From: CAZXFH01 sp964640055
GTDB lineage: Bacteria > Fidelibacterota > UBA2242 > JAFGTP01
Direction: 5' to 3'
Assembly (NCBI GenBank): GCA_964640055.1
Contig: CAZXFH010000009.1
Location: 1-64,000, forward strand
DNA: 64,000 nt
Below the pieces are notes generated by a model. The model was not told where the DNA came from. It did no database searches and saw only the letters and a program-made list of their open reading frames with translations. The translations under genes were made by a program, and so were the position numbers. Of the stretch, positions 17,775 through 26,256 are shown piece by piece. How positions within the stretch are numbered: the stretch's first letter is position 1; the number at the start of each line of letters is the position of its first letter.

Positions 17775-18650
17775 ATGGGTGGAAGCCACAGAATGTGCCT
17801 GAAAAGACATGCATTGTCCCGTTATCTCTGGATTGCTACAGTGCTGAGTAGCACTTTGGCCGCGGGATCCTTGAAAAACATCCTTTTGGGCGGAAATATC
17901 GTCTATAATCATCATATGGCTTTGAGCCAGACGGATAACGGCTTTCCCATGCAAGCCGGTTTTCCGGTCTTTCGCTCTGATGCACTGGCGTTGGAAGCCC
18001 GTTTAATCCTGCAGACAAAAACCACTCAGCATCGGTTTTCTGTGGATTTGCAACCCCGTGGTCCCTTGTCATCCAGTAATGGTCGCGGTTTGGATTTATT
18101 GCTGACCGACCGATCCGATCATTTTCGGTTGCGAGCCGGCTATGGCCTTCGTAAGCGGCTGTTCCGTATACAGCGGTTGTCTTTGGCACACGGTATTCAT
18201 CTGGCGCTGTTGTATGCAGACCGCCAGTTGGAGTACAATTCCGGTCAGATCCATTCCAAGCAAGACCTGAATATCGGACTGGGACCGGTGATTAGCTTAA
18301 GATATCCGCTTAACATGAGGCTGATTTTACACCTGCAGTTCAAGAGTTTGTTCTATTTACCCCAGCTGAGCTGCGGACAATTGTACTATGTGGATGCCAG
18401 TGGAGCCACTTTTTATAACACCGAGTTCCGTCCTTTTACTTATGCTGATGAACTGACGGTCACCCTGCAGTTCCCCTTGTATGCCGGCCGTGCGCTGGTA
18501 TTGGGATACCGGCAGACTGACTTTTTGGGCTTTGCCCGTTCCGTGCCACCCTATTTTAGCATGTCGGGGGCGGTCAGCTATCGCTCGGAAAGCAACCGGG
18601 CCTTCTTTATCGGAATGATTTTCGGGTTAAGGAAAGACCGGAATGAATAA
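17775..18650 (+). CDS. Secreted hypothetical protein, probably an outer-membrane beta-barrel
   Basis: The 291-residue protein has a basic N-terminus and hydrophobic core (about residues 10-30) fitting a signal peptide. The remainder shows alternating hydrophobic/polar strands with aromatic girdle-like ends (LGYRQTDFLGF... AVSYRSESNRAFFIGMIFGL) and closes with an aromatic-containing strand, as outer-membrane barrels do. I recognise no named family. A strong AGGGAGG (17761-17767) precedes the ATG. The last 8 bases overlap the downstream lipoprotein metallopeptidase-like gene, so the two are translationally coupled and probably act together in the envelope. Confidence 0.6.
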   Translation: MGGSHRMCLKRHALSRYLWIATVLSSTLAAGSLKNILLGGNIVYNHHMALSQTDNGFPMQAGFPVFRSDALALEARLILQTKTTQHRFSVDLQPRGPLSSSNGRGLDLLLTDRSDHFRLRAGYGLRKRLFRIQRLSLAHGIHLALLYADRQLEYNSGQIHSKQDLNIGLGPVISLRYPLNMRLILHLQFKSLFYLPQLSCGQLYYVDASGATFYNTEFRPFTYADELTVTLQFPLYAGRALVLGYRQTDFLGFARSVPPYFSMSGAVSYRSESNRAFFIGMIFGLRKDRNE

Positions 18651-19464
18651 GTGCCATTATCTCACGATTTATCTGCTTTCATTATTTTGCTTCGGATGCA
18701 CGGAATTCATCTCCAGTGTTGATCTGGATAGCGATTGGGAAATCAAACAGATGCACAATATTGTGCTGCATTACCGCCCGGAAAATCACACTCAACAAAC
18801 CTCACCCAACATAGAACAGGTTCATGATATATTATCTAATCAGAACCGTTATTACCAGGAAATAAAAGACACACTGAATCTGGATTTCGCGGGCACAGTG
18901 CTGATTTATTTGTACAATAAGGATGAGGCCCGGCAGAAAATAGGTACCGCCGGTGGCGGTCATACCGTCACTGAATTTCAAACTATCTATTATACCTGGT
19001 TTGGGTTTTCCTTTCAGGATATAGATGGCACCCCAACTTTTATGGGGCGGCACGAACTGGTTCATATTTTAACCCATCAGGCTTTAGGTAAACCTGGCAC
19101 CCAGCTGATGAGCGAAGGCTATGCCGTGGCTTTAGCCGGTGGCTATGGAATCTACCAGCGCAGTGATAGCAGTTTAGCCTGCAAAACCCTAGAGATGTGG
19201 CTGACGGATTACTGGCAGACCGAGGACTGGCTGACACCGCAGGATTTGCTGGAGAAAAAAGATCGGCCGGAAAAGAGCTATTATCCCCAAGCCGGCTGGT
19301 TGATAAAATTCCTCCTGAATGAATATGGTGCGCTTGTGATTAACCAGCTCTTTACCACACCCAGGGAGGAATTCAAAAAGGAGCTTGAGAAAGTAACCGG
19401 GGATTCCTTTAAGGCCATGAGCAGTGCTTATCAATTATACTCTCATTCATGTTTATCTAATTAA
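18643..19464 (+). CDS. Lipoprotein with gluzincin (HELVH) metallopeptidase signature
   Basis: The 273-residue protein has a lipoprotein signal peptide with Cys19 in FCFGC. The zinc motif H137-E138-x2-H141 (RHELVHILTH) is followed by E158 in MSEGYAVAL, the usual third ligand of gluzincins, as in peptidase-MA-like proteins. The middle region (IYLYNKDEARQKIGTAGGGHT) also resembles that group. It is probably a zinc peptidase on the outer or inner membrane facing the periplasm; a non-catalytic surface role is possible. It is coupled to the barrel-like protein by an 8-bp overlap. Confidence 0.65.
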   Translation: MNKCHYLTIYLLSLFCFGCTEFISSVDLDSDWEIKQMHNIVLHYRPENHTQQTSPNIEQVHDILSNQNRYYQEIKDTLNLDFAGTVLIYLYNKDEARQKIGTAGGGHTVTEFQTIYYTWFGFSFQDIDGTPTFMGRHELVHILTHQALGKPGTQLMSEGYAVALAGGYGIYQRSDSSLACKTLEMWLTDYWQTEDWLTPQDLLEKKDRPEKSYYPQAGWLIKFLLNEYGALVINQLFTTPREEFKKELEKVTGDSFKAMSSAYQLYSHSCLSN

Positions 19465-19518
19465 ACCCGCTCCATTTTGATAAATATATTCTCTGGGTGC
19501 CCGGATATCTCTGCGATA

Positions 19519-21342
19519 ATGAAGAATTACGATCAGAAAAGGTGTCATTTATTATCAAATCCTGTATATTTGGAAGTCGTGCGAATTTTAGTGATCTATA
19601 TACTTTTTGTATGTCAAGGCCTGTTTGCTAGTCCGGTGATCGATAGTCTGCGCCAGGCCATAACCCATGCGAAGGGATCGAAAAAAGTGGGCTTGGGCTT
19701 TCAGCTGGCCCAGGAATATACCAAAAATTCCCAGCCCGAAGCGCTTTCGTGTTCCCATGCGGCCCTGAAATGGGCGCATGACCTGAATGATCAGCAATTA
19801 TTAGCGACGGCTCTCCATAATCTGGGATATGTCCATTATCGCTTTGGCCAGCTGGATTCCGCTTTTAAATATTTACAGAACGCCTTACAAATCAGGAAAG
19901 GGCTTTCGGATTCCAGTGGTATGGCTTACAGTTTGAATCGGCTGGGAAACGTGTACTGGTTTAAAAACAAACCCCTCAAAGCCAAACATTGTTTTGAGCA
20001 GGCGCTCAAGATCCGTCAGCAACTGGGCCAGGATCAAGAGATCGGTGTTACTTTAACTAATTTGGGCAATTTATACCGGCAATGGAGTGACCACCAGGCT
20101 GCCTTGGATTATTACCTGTCGGCTTTGCGACATTATGAATCTGCCAATTATATAGAAGGTCTGGGTTGGCTCTATTTTTCCACTGCTATCCTGCATAAAA
20201 AATTGAAAAATTACGCCAAGGCCTTTGAGCACATTAATCAATCTTTATCCTATTATCGGAAATTTGTCCAAACCAGTGGTGATAGTGCCGGACTCATGAT
20301 CTGTTTTGCGCAGCTGGGCGATTTAAACCTCCTGGTGGGGAATTTAGATCAGGCCTTGCATTATCATTTAGCAGCACTGCGTTTACGAAAAAAATCCGGG
20401 GTTGCGCCGGCAATCGCCGATGGGCTGAGCGGTGTAGGTCGCGTCTATTATGCCATGCAAAAATATTCCCGGGCACTGGATTATTTTAAGCAAGCCCTGG
20501 CCTTGCGGGAGCGCAGCGGAATTAATGCCGGCCTGGTCACAGATTTAAAATATAAGGGCTATATTTTTGACCGGCTCGGACAAACAGAAAAAGCCTTGAA
20601 CTATCTTGAACGGGCTTTGGCCATGGCGCGTAACGCAAAAGAGCGGGACAATGAGCGGAATATATTAGCCCGTATCTCAGATATCTATGCGCAAAAAGGA
20701 CAGCATGAGCAGGCACTAAATTATTATAAACAACATACCGCCGTCAAGGATAGCATTTATAACTATAAAGTCTCCAGCCGCCTGTCTGCTCTGCAGATTC
20801 AATATGAAACCGAAAAGCAGGCCGAAGAAAACCATCGACTGGCTCAGGAAAACCGCATCAATGCTCTGCAGCTGGTCCGGCAAAGAAATTTTCGCAACTA
20901 CCTCTTGGTCCTGATCGTTTTGGGTGGCATGGTGATCATCACCTTTATCTTTCTCTACCGGAGCAAATTGCGGGATAATCGCTTGCTGGGCGATAAAAAC
21001 CGGCAGATTACCCAGGCACACCGCCAATTGGAAGAGGAGATCGCCGAGCGTAAACAGGTTGAAAGGGAGCGTGAAAATCTGATCAACAAGTTGCAAGCTT
21101 CTCTGGATAAGATCAAGACTTTACGCGGCTTGATCCCGATTTGTGCCAGTTGTAAAAAGATCCGGGATGACAAAGGCTACTGGCAGCAGGTTGAAGAGTA
21201 TATTTGCTTGCATTCTGACGTTCAATTCAGCCACAGTATCTGTCCCGCTTGCATGCAAGCACTCTATCCGGATTATTGTGAAGAAAACAGTAAGAATAAA
21301 GAGGATAAAAGCAATAAGAATAACCGCGATAAAACGGATTAA
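19519..21342 (+). CDS. TPR signalling protein with transmembrane helix, coiled coil and Cys-rich tail
   Basis: This protein has a signal/anchor (about 20-38) and roughly nine tetratricopeptide repeats (about 60-420; repeated A-L-x-Y-x-x-A-L patterns). A transmembrane helix (YLLVLIVLGGMVIITFIFLY) and a coiled coil (NRQITQAHRQLEEEIAERK) follow. The final ~70 residues carry two CxxC pairs (PICASCKKIRDDKGYW and SICPACMQALYP). This tail is one I recall at the C-terminus of PAS and response-regulator proteins. It lacks kinase or GGDEF domains here. The layout puts TPRs in the periplasm and the Cys-rich tail in the cytoplasm. I chose ATG 19519 over a TTG at 19477, which adds no family-like residues. 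Ligand and output are unknown. Confidence 0.65.
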   Translation: MKNYDQKRCHLLSNPVYLEVVRILVIYILFVCQGLFASPVIDSLRQAITHAKGSKKVGLGFQLAQEYTKNSQPEALSCSHAALKWAHDLNDQQLLATALHNLGYVHYRFGQLDSAFKYLQNALQIRKGLSDSSGMAYSLNRLGNVYWFKNKPLKAKHCFEQALKIRQQLGQDQEIGVTLTNLGNLYRQWSDHQAALDYYLSALRHYESANYIEGLGWLYFSTAILHKKLKNYAKAFEHINQSLSYYRKFVQTSGDSAGLMICFAQLGDLNLLVGNLDQALHYHLAALRLRKKSGVAPAIADGLSGVGRVYYAMQKYSRALDYFKQALALRERSGINAGLVTDLKYKGYIFDRLGQTEKALNYLERALAMARNAKERDNERNILARISDIYAQKGQHEQALNYYKQHTAVKDSIYNYKVSSRLSALQIQYETEKQAEENHRLAQENRINALQLVRQRNFRNYLLVLIVLGGMVIITFIFLYRSKLRDNRLLGDKNRQITQAHRQLEEEIAERKQVERERENLINKLQASLDKIKTLRGLIPICASCKKIRDDKGYWQQVEEYICLHSDVQFSHSICPACMQALYPDYCEENSKNKEDKSNKNNRDKTD

Positions 21343-21353
21343 TTACCCGCTAT

Positions 21354-22595
21354 TTACTTGCGTCCACAACACTTTTTATGCTTCTTGCCACTCCCACAGG
21401 GACAGGGATCATTGCGGCCGACTGATGGGGAGGTGGCGGATTGCGCTCCTGCATTTTTACTCTGCTCCCGACGCCATTTGACAGATAATTCCTGGAAAAA
21501 ACTATGGGCATGGGCAAAAAATTGCTGGTAGGCCTGACAAAAATGATTTTCTCCCTGATCGCGTGGATCCCGCAAACGATCCTTGGGGCATCCGCCGCGA
21601 CAATAGGAATACCATTGACAGGTCTGACATTTTTGCGGCAGCTGTGCTTTGCGTCTGCCGAAGCGCTGCTGTGGATCTGAATTCAGTAAATCCAACAGAC
21701 AGTCTTCCCGGATATTACCCAACCGCCAGGCGGGTTCCACAAAAAAATCACAGCTGTATACATCCCCATTGTGTTCCACAACTAAATAGGTGCCGCACTC
21801 TTGCTGCAGATTGCAGGCAGGTGGCTCCTGATCTACGTAGTGGTAGAAGAGGTCATCAAAGAAGCGGATCGATATGCGCGGTATACCCTGCACAAAATCC
21901 GCCCGCCAGCGATCAAACAGCTGGCGCAGGAATTTTCCATAATCAGCCGCAGTCACTGAGAAATGAGCGGCCTGTTTACCGGCAGGATCAGACTCTAGGA
22001 GGGGGATGAATTGTAGATGCGCAAATCCCAGGCCGGTCAGAAAGTCATAGGTTTCATCTATGTGGTGCACTGAATAGTCATTGACCGTTGCCAGGGCATT
22101 TACCGCGACCCCGGCTTCGATCAGCAGGCGGGCCCTGTCTCTGACGATCTTCCAGGAGCCCTTTCCGGTTTTAAAATGACGATAACGATCATGAACATGT
22201 TGGGGGCCATCCAGAGATAAGCCCACCAGGAAATGGTAGTCTTTTAAAAAATGGATCCAGTCCTGATCCAACAGCAGTCCGTTGGTTTGTAATCCGTTTC
22301 CCACGGTGTGGCCCCGGCCGTATTGCCGCTGTAATTTCACGGCCTGTTTGAAAAATGATAGCCCCATGAGAGTGGGCTCACCCCCTTGCCAGCCGAAGTT
22401 AATATGCTCTTGTGAACCGGCCATGGCCCGTTTGATCAAAATTTCCAGGAGATCGCTGCTCATCCGGTACGATGTCTGGGCCTTAAACAGCTGCTTTTTA
22501 GACAGGTAAAAACAGTAGTCACAAGCCATGTTACAGTCGGGGCCGGCAGGCTTTACCAGTAGTGACTGTAGTGGGGTGTGGACTGCGGCGATCAT
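21354..22595 (-). CDS. Anaerobic sulfatase-maturating enzyme (radical SAM, SPASM) with SEC-C tail
   Basis: The radical SAM CxxxCxxC is C21-x3-C25-x2-C28 (CNMACDYC), followed by WQGGEPTLMG. The C-terminal half has the SPASM cysteine cluster (CNLQQEC, CDFF, CQTCQWYSYCRGGCPKD). The last ~25 residues form a SEC-C zinc motif (NDPCPCGSGKKHKKCC). anSMEs convert the active-site Cys or Ser of sulfatases to formylglycine using S-adenosylmethionine and iron-sulfur clusters. A cysteine-type sulfatase gene ends only 29 bp upstream on the same strand, and is the obvious substrate. The start has only a weak ribosome site, fitting coupling to the sulfatase. The SEC-C addition is unusual but not unique to my knowledge. 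Confidence 0.9.
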   Translation of the reverse strand: MIAAVHTPLQSLLVKPAGPDCNMACDYCFYLSKKQLFKAQTSYRMSSDLLEILIKRAMAGSQEHINFGWQGGEPTLMGLSFFKQAVKLQRQYGRGHTVGNGLQTNGLLLDQDWIHFLKDYHFLVGLSLDGPQHVHDRYRHFKTGKGSWKIVRDRARLLIEAGVAVNALATVNDYSVHHIDETYDFLTGLGFAHLQFIPLLESDPAGKQAAHFSVTAADYGKFLRQLFDRWRADFVQGIPRISIRFFDDLFYHYVDQEPPACNLQQECGTYLVVEHNGDVYSCDFFVEPAWRLGNIREDCLLDLLNSDPQQRFGRRKAQLPQKCQTCQWYSYCRGGCPKDRLRDPRDQGENHFCQAYQQFFAHAHSFFQELSVKWRREQSKNAGAQSATSPSVGRNDPCPCGSGKKHKKCCGRK

Positions 22596-22624
22596 AATAA
22601 AGGCCTATAATGATGTTTTGGGAC

Positions 22625-24109
22625 CTAATACTTATCGTAATCCGCTTTGGGGATCTGTCCGGCAGCGGGTTTGGATTCACCATAGTAACTTTGCAGCTGA
22701 TAGAGTCGGTCCTTTAAATCGGCAATCACGTTATGATAGGCGGAATCAGGGTAGCGGTTATGCTGCTCACCGGGATCTTCGGCCAGGTCATAAAATTCCC
22801 ACGCATCAGTGTAACCGTAAAAATGAATCAATTTATAACGGTCAGTGCGGATACCGTAATGTTTATCCACCATGTGCCAGTCAGGGTATTCATAATAATG
22901 ATAATACATAGCTTGGCGCCAGTTACGGGGCGTTGTACTCAGGCATAAGGATTGAAAACTGCGGCCCTGAATATCTGCGGGTACAGCAAGCCCGGCAAAA
23001 GAAAGACAGGTGGGGGCAAAATCAATATTCAGCACGATATCGTCATTGACAGATCCGGATTTAATACTGCCGGGGTGTTTGATTAAAAAGGGCATACGCA
23101 GCGCCTCTTCATACATAACCCGTTTGTCAAACCAGCCGTGGTCGCCCAGAAAAAATCCCTGATCCGAGGTGTAAACCACGATCGTATCTTTTTCCAAACC
23201 TGATTCTGTGAGAAAATCTAACAGTCGTCCGACGTTTTCATCAACGGCCGCCACACAGGAGAGGTAGCGCCGTATAAAATGCTGATACCGCCAACTTACC
23301 AGCGCCCTGCCTTGCAGGTGTGGGGGAGCCGGACCGCCGGTATCAGCCGGTTGCATATGCCGCGCCAGGGTCATCTGGGCTTCCTTGACCGCCTGGCTCT
23401 TGGTGGCATGATCGGTATACAAATCCTCTGGTTCGGGAATATGGCGGTCTTTGAACTGTTGATAATATTTGGGTGCCGGATCCCAACGTCGGTGCGGCGC
23501 TTTAAAATGGGTCATACATAAAAAAGGAGTCGCCGGATCCCGCTGCTCGATCCACGCCATGGCCTGATCAGCGATAATATCCGGAGCATAGCCTTTTATT
23601 TCCTGCAATTCCGACCCGGAGCCCTTTTCCCGGAAAATAGGATCAAAGTATTTGCCCTGTCCGGGGACTACTTTATAATAATCAAATCCAGTGGGGTCAC
23701 TTTTCAGATGCCATTTGCCGATCAGGGCGGTTTCGTATCCGGCTGCTTGTAGCAATTTAGGGAAAGTCTGTTGACTGCCATCGAATGCAGGACCGTTTTC
23801 TTTCTGGCCATTCCGATGACTGTATTTGCCGGTAAGAATCGAGGCACGGCTGGGGGCGCAGATACTATTGGTGCAAAAACAATTATCAAAGCGCATTCCC
23901 TCTCGGGCGATTCGATCCAGATTAGGGGTTTGGTTAATCCGGCTGCCGTAGCAACTTAAGGCGTGGGCCGCATGATCATCGGACATTATGAAGAGGATAT
24001 TCGGCCGCTTGGTGGGACTCAGACATTGTTTTAAAACAGAGGGTAAACTCAGCGAAAGACCGGCCGCCCCCAGGGTTTTTAAAAAATTACGGCGGTTGAA
24101 TTCACTCAT
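22625..24109 (-). CDS. Tat-exported formylglycine sulfatase (cysteine type)
   Basis: The 494-residue precursor has a twin-arginine signal (NRRNFLKTLGAAG). The sulfatase signature SICAPSRAS follows, with Cys84 as the residue converted to formylglycine. Metal ligands D44-D45 (SDDHAAH) and a later SDQGFFLGDHG are typical of S1-family sulfatases. It hydrolyses sulfate esters, probably of glycans. Maturation in the cytoplasm by the adjacent anSME followed by folded export through Tat is a consistent pathway. The ATG at 24109 follows GGAGG and starts at the Tat motif; a longer start adds 27 unrelated residues. Substrate is not predictable. Confidence 0.9.
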   Translation of the reverse strand: MSEFNRRNFLKTLGAAGLSLSLPSVLKQCLSPTKRPNILFIMSDDHAAHALSCYGSRINQTPNLDRIAREGMRFDNCFCTNSICAPSRASILTGKYSHRNGQKENGPAFDGSQQTFPKLLQAAGYETALIGKWHLKSDPTGFDYYKVVPGQGKYFDPIFREKGSGSELQEIKGYAPDIIADQAMAWIEQRDPATPFLCMTHFKAPHRRWDPAPKYYQQFKDRHIPEPEDLYTDHATKSQAVKEAQMTLARHMQPADTGGPAPPHLQGRALVSWRYQHFIRRYLSCVAAVDENVGRLLDFLTESGLEKDTIVVYTSDQGFFLGDHGWFDKRVMYEEALRMPFLIKHPGSIKSGSVNDDIVLNIDFAPTCLSFAGLAVPADIQGRSFQSLCLSTTPRNWRQAMYYHYYEYPDWHMVDKHYGIRTDRYKLIHFYGYTDAWEFYDLAEDPGEQHNRYPDSAYHNVIADLKDRLYQLQSYYGESKPAAGQIPKADYDKY

Positions 24110-24294
24110 CTTGCCTCCTGATTTGTTTTTTCTCTGCCAATATAAGCACATTTTAGCGAAAAAACCAACGTGGAAAAAAATCAAACTCACGGCGATTGCC
24201 TTTCTGAATAAGTGTTATCTTGTCACGGAAGGAATAGAAATCTTTTTCCTGTGATAAAAATCAGTTATGTTTATAAGGTTAAAAGGGAGTTTTT

Positions 24295-25125
24295 ATGTTG
24301 AAAGGTATCGATACCGTGATCATTCCGGCAGCCGGGCATGGTACCCGCCTGCGGCCGATTACCCAGCATATTGCTAAAGAGGTCCTGCCTATTGCTTTGA
24401 AGCCCATGATCCAGTACACTCTGGAAGAGGTGGAGCAGGCCGGTATTGAGCGTGCCCTGGTGGTGATCAATGATAAAAAGGAAATTCTGGAGCGCTGGTT
24501 ACGTGCCTATCAAAAAGACACACCAGTCAATCTTGAAATTGTCTATCAGAACGAGAAGCGCGGTGTAGGTGATGCGATCCTGCGCTGTTTTCATAAGCTG
24601 GACGAGGAAGATGTTTATCTGGCGCTGCCGGATAATATCATTTATGATCCCGGCGAGCTGGTGAACCCCTTTAAATTACTGTATAAAGCCTATACCGATA
24701 CGCACCAGTCTGTGACCGGTTTGATGACCATTGATACGCCGCGGGAGGCCAGTTGTTTTGGCAATGCCGGGCGCGTGGACTTGCAGCCGCATGCGGAACA
24801 CAAAAATATCTACCACATTTCCAAACTGCATGCCAAGCGGGAAGGCGTTTTTGAGGCTGAGGAGGGCCGGGAAGTGTCACGTACTGTACCGCGGGCTTTG
24901 ATCACGGCTGAGGCGCTGAAGCTACTGCAGGAGATGTGGAAATCCTGGCAGGGCCCGGAAGAATTCGATGATGTGCCCTGGTATCAGAAATTGGTTGCAC
25001 AAAAACAATTGATGGGTATCTATCTGGATGGCGATGTTTATGATGTGGGCAATCGGCCGGGTTTTCTCAGAGCCGACCTGACTTTAACCAAGCATATTCT
25101 GAATAAACAGTTATCAACAGCTTAA
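24295..25125 (+). CDS. galU: UTP-glucose-1-phosphate uridylyltransferase (GalU-type)
   Basis: The 276-residue nucleotidyltransferase has the N-terminal GHGTRLRPIT loop binding the nucleotide, then KEVLPIALKPMIQYTLEE, as in GalU. It makes UDP-glucose from UTP and glucose-1-phosphate, feeding glycan synthesis such as the polysaccharide locus at 30-39 kb. An AAAAGGGAG ribosome site precedes the ATG. The next gene (a metallo-beta-lactamase-fold hydrolase) starts 24 bp later, so they are probably cotranscribed. A thymidylyl- or other nucleotidyltransferase of the same fold is possible, but the sequence matches GalU best. Confidence 0.82.
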   Translation: MLKGIDTVIIPAAGHGTRLRPITQHIAKEVLPIALKPMIQYTLEEVEQAGIERALVVINDKKEILERWLRAYQKDTPVNLEIVYQNEKRGVGDAILRCFHKLDEEDVYLALPDNIIYDPGELVNPFKLLYKAYTDTHQSVTGLMTIDTPREASCFGNAGRVDLQPHAEHKNIYHISKLHAKREGVFEAEEGREVSRTVPRALITAEALKLLQEMWKSWQGPEEFDDVPWYQKLVAQKQLMGIYLDGDVYDVGNRPGFLRADLTLTKHILNKQLSTA

Positions 25126-25149
25126 ATTACATTCCAGAGAGGGAAAATA

Positions 25150-25905
25150 ATGCGTTTAACTATCCTGGGTTCAGGGACTGCCGTTCCGGTTGCCCGGCGG
25201 GGTAACCCCGCTTATTTACTGGATATAGAAGGAGAGACAATGCTGCTGGATTGTGGCGCAGGTACCGCCCGCCAGATCGTGCGCGGGAAACGCTCTATCT
25301 GGGAACTGCAAAAGCTCTTTTTCACCCACCTGCATCCCGATCATACGGTGGGATTAATTCCCCTGCTGTTTGCTTATAAGAATAGTGGTGACCAGCGGAT
25401 ATATAACGAACTGCAAATTTACGGTCATGCTGACTTTCAGGAGTATCTGGCCGCTTGGAAGAAGCTGTATGGCGAATGGCTCTTTCATCAGGATTATCCC
25501 TGTCGGTTTCAGGCGCTGCAACCTGGGGAGTACCGTTTCGACCGCTTCAACCTTCACATTTTTCCGGCCCGCCATACCCCGCAAAGTCTGATCTATCGTT
25601 TTGAGGATCGAGCCGGACGGGTACTGGTCTATTCGGGCGATACGGGCCTGTGCGCTGAATTGTATCAGGCGGCTCAGGATGCCGATCTCTTATTGATCGA
25701 GTGCGCCCTGCCGGACAGTAACGCAGTCACCGGACATTTGACTCCCCGCAAGGTGCACCGGGTCATAGAAAAAGCCCTTCCTAAACGGGTAGTATTGACT
25801 CATATCTATCCTCATCATGATGATAATACGCTTTTAGAAAGAGTCGGACCGGTCAAAGGTGTTCAACTGACCATTGCCCGCGATTTGGCGGTGGTGGATA
25901 TTTGA
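25150..25905 (+). CDS. Metallo-beta-lactamase-fold hydrolase (RNase Z-like)
   Basis: The 251-residue protein has the metal motif H60-x-H62-x-D64-H65 (THLHPDHTVG). An N-terminal LGSGTAVPVARRGNPAYLL is typical of RNase Z-like proteins. Later ligands are H in ARHTPQSL, D in YSGDTG and H in LTHIYPHH. It is shorter than full tRNase Z and lacks an obvious exosite arm, so tRNA 3' processing is uncertain. Other roles of this family include phosphodiesterase activity. A strong GAGAGGGAAAA lies before the ATG. It is probably an operon partner of galU. Confidence 0.75.
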   Translation: MRLTILGSGTAVPVARRGNPAYLLDIEGETMLLDCGAGTARQIVRGKRSIWELQKLFFTHLHPDHTVGLIPLLFAYKNSGDQRIYNELQIYGHADFQEYLAAWKKLYGEWLFHQDYPCRFQALQPGEYRFDRFNLHIFPARHTPQSLIYRFEDRAGRVLVYSGDTGLCAELYQAAQDADLLLIECALPDSNAVTGHLTPRKVHRVIEKALPKRVVLTHIYPHHDDNTLLERVGPVKGVQLTIARDLAVVDI

Positions 25906-26256
25906 GTGTCCAACCGCCCGGAAGTTGCCCGCATAGCGGGATAAATTCCTTCTCGGGGAGGTCGATTTTTAGCCATAGCGTAAAAAGATTAAAAGGATAC
26001 CGAGGCCCAGAAAAGTAAGCGTACTGATCCGGTTATCAGCAACGATTCAGAGCAGAAATGAAATGAGAATCAGGGGGATAGTATATATTATCTTACCGAT
26101 GGAGCTTGGATGCCAGGTTTTCAGAATTTGCAGTACTGCGATTTATCTGAATGTAATCATTTAACAATCTCTACTAAAATCTCAAGCTCCATTTGGTACC
26201 TTCCTCGCCCGGATGAATACCTTATGGGATAAGTTACACGGGGATATTTACGGAAA
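25906..26256. other. Noncoding gap with a possible membrane-protein relic
   Basis: There is no intact gene in this 351-bp gap between convergent neighbours. On the minus strand, 26142 to 25969 reads as two hydrophobic segments (IGKIIYTIPLILISFLL, stop, then IVADNRISTLTFLGLGILLIFLRYG) interrupted by an in-frame TGA at 26047-26049. No start codon or ribosome site is visible, so it is probably the remains of a small membrane-protein gene, or chance. A short GC-rich inverted repeat (CCCGC-ATA-GCGGG) lies near 25930. Confidence 0.3.

Noticed and set aside
22528..22911. Plus-strand frame across the sulfatase/maturase junction
   Set aside because: It overlaps two well-supported minus-strand genes and has no family-like sequence.
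24215..24257. Partial dyad TTATC...TCAC and GTGATAA upstream of galU as an operator
   Set aside because: The pairing is broken by several mismatches and no promoter geometry supports it.
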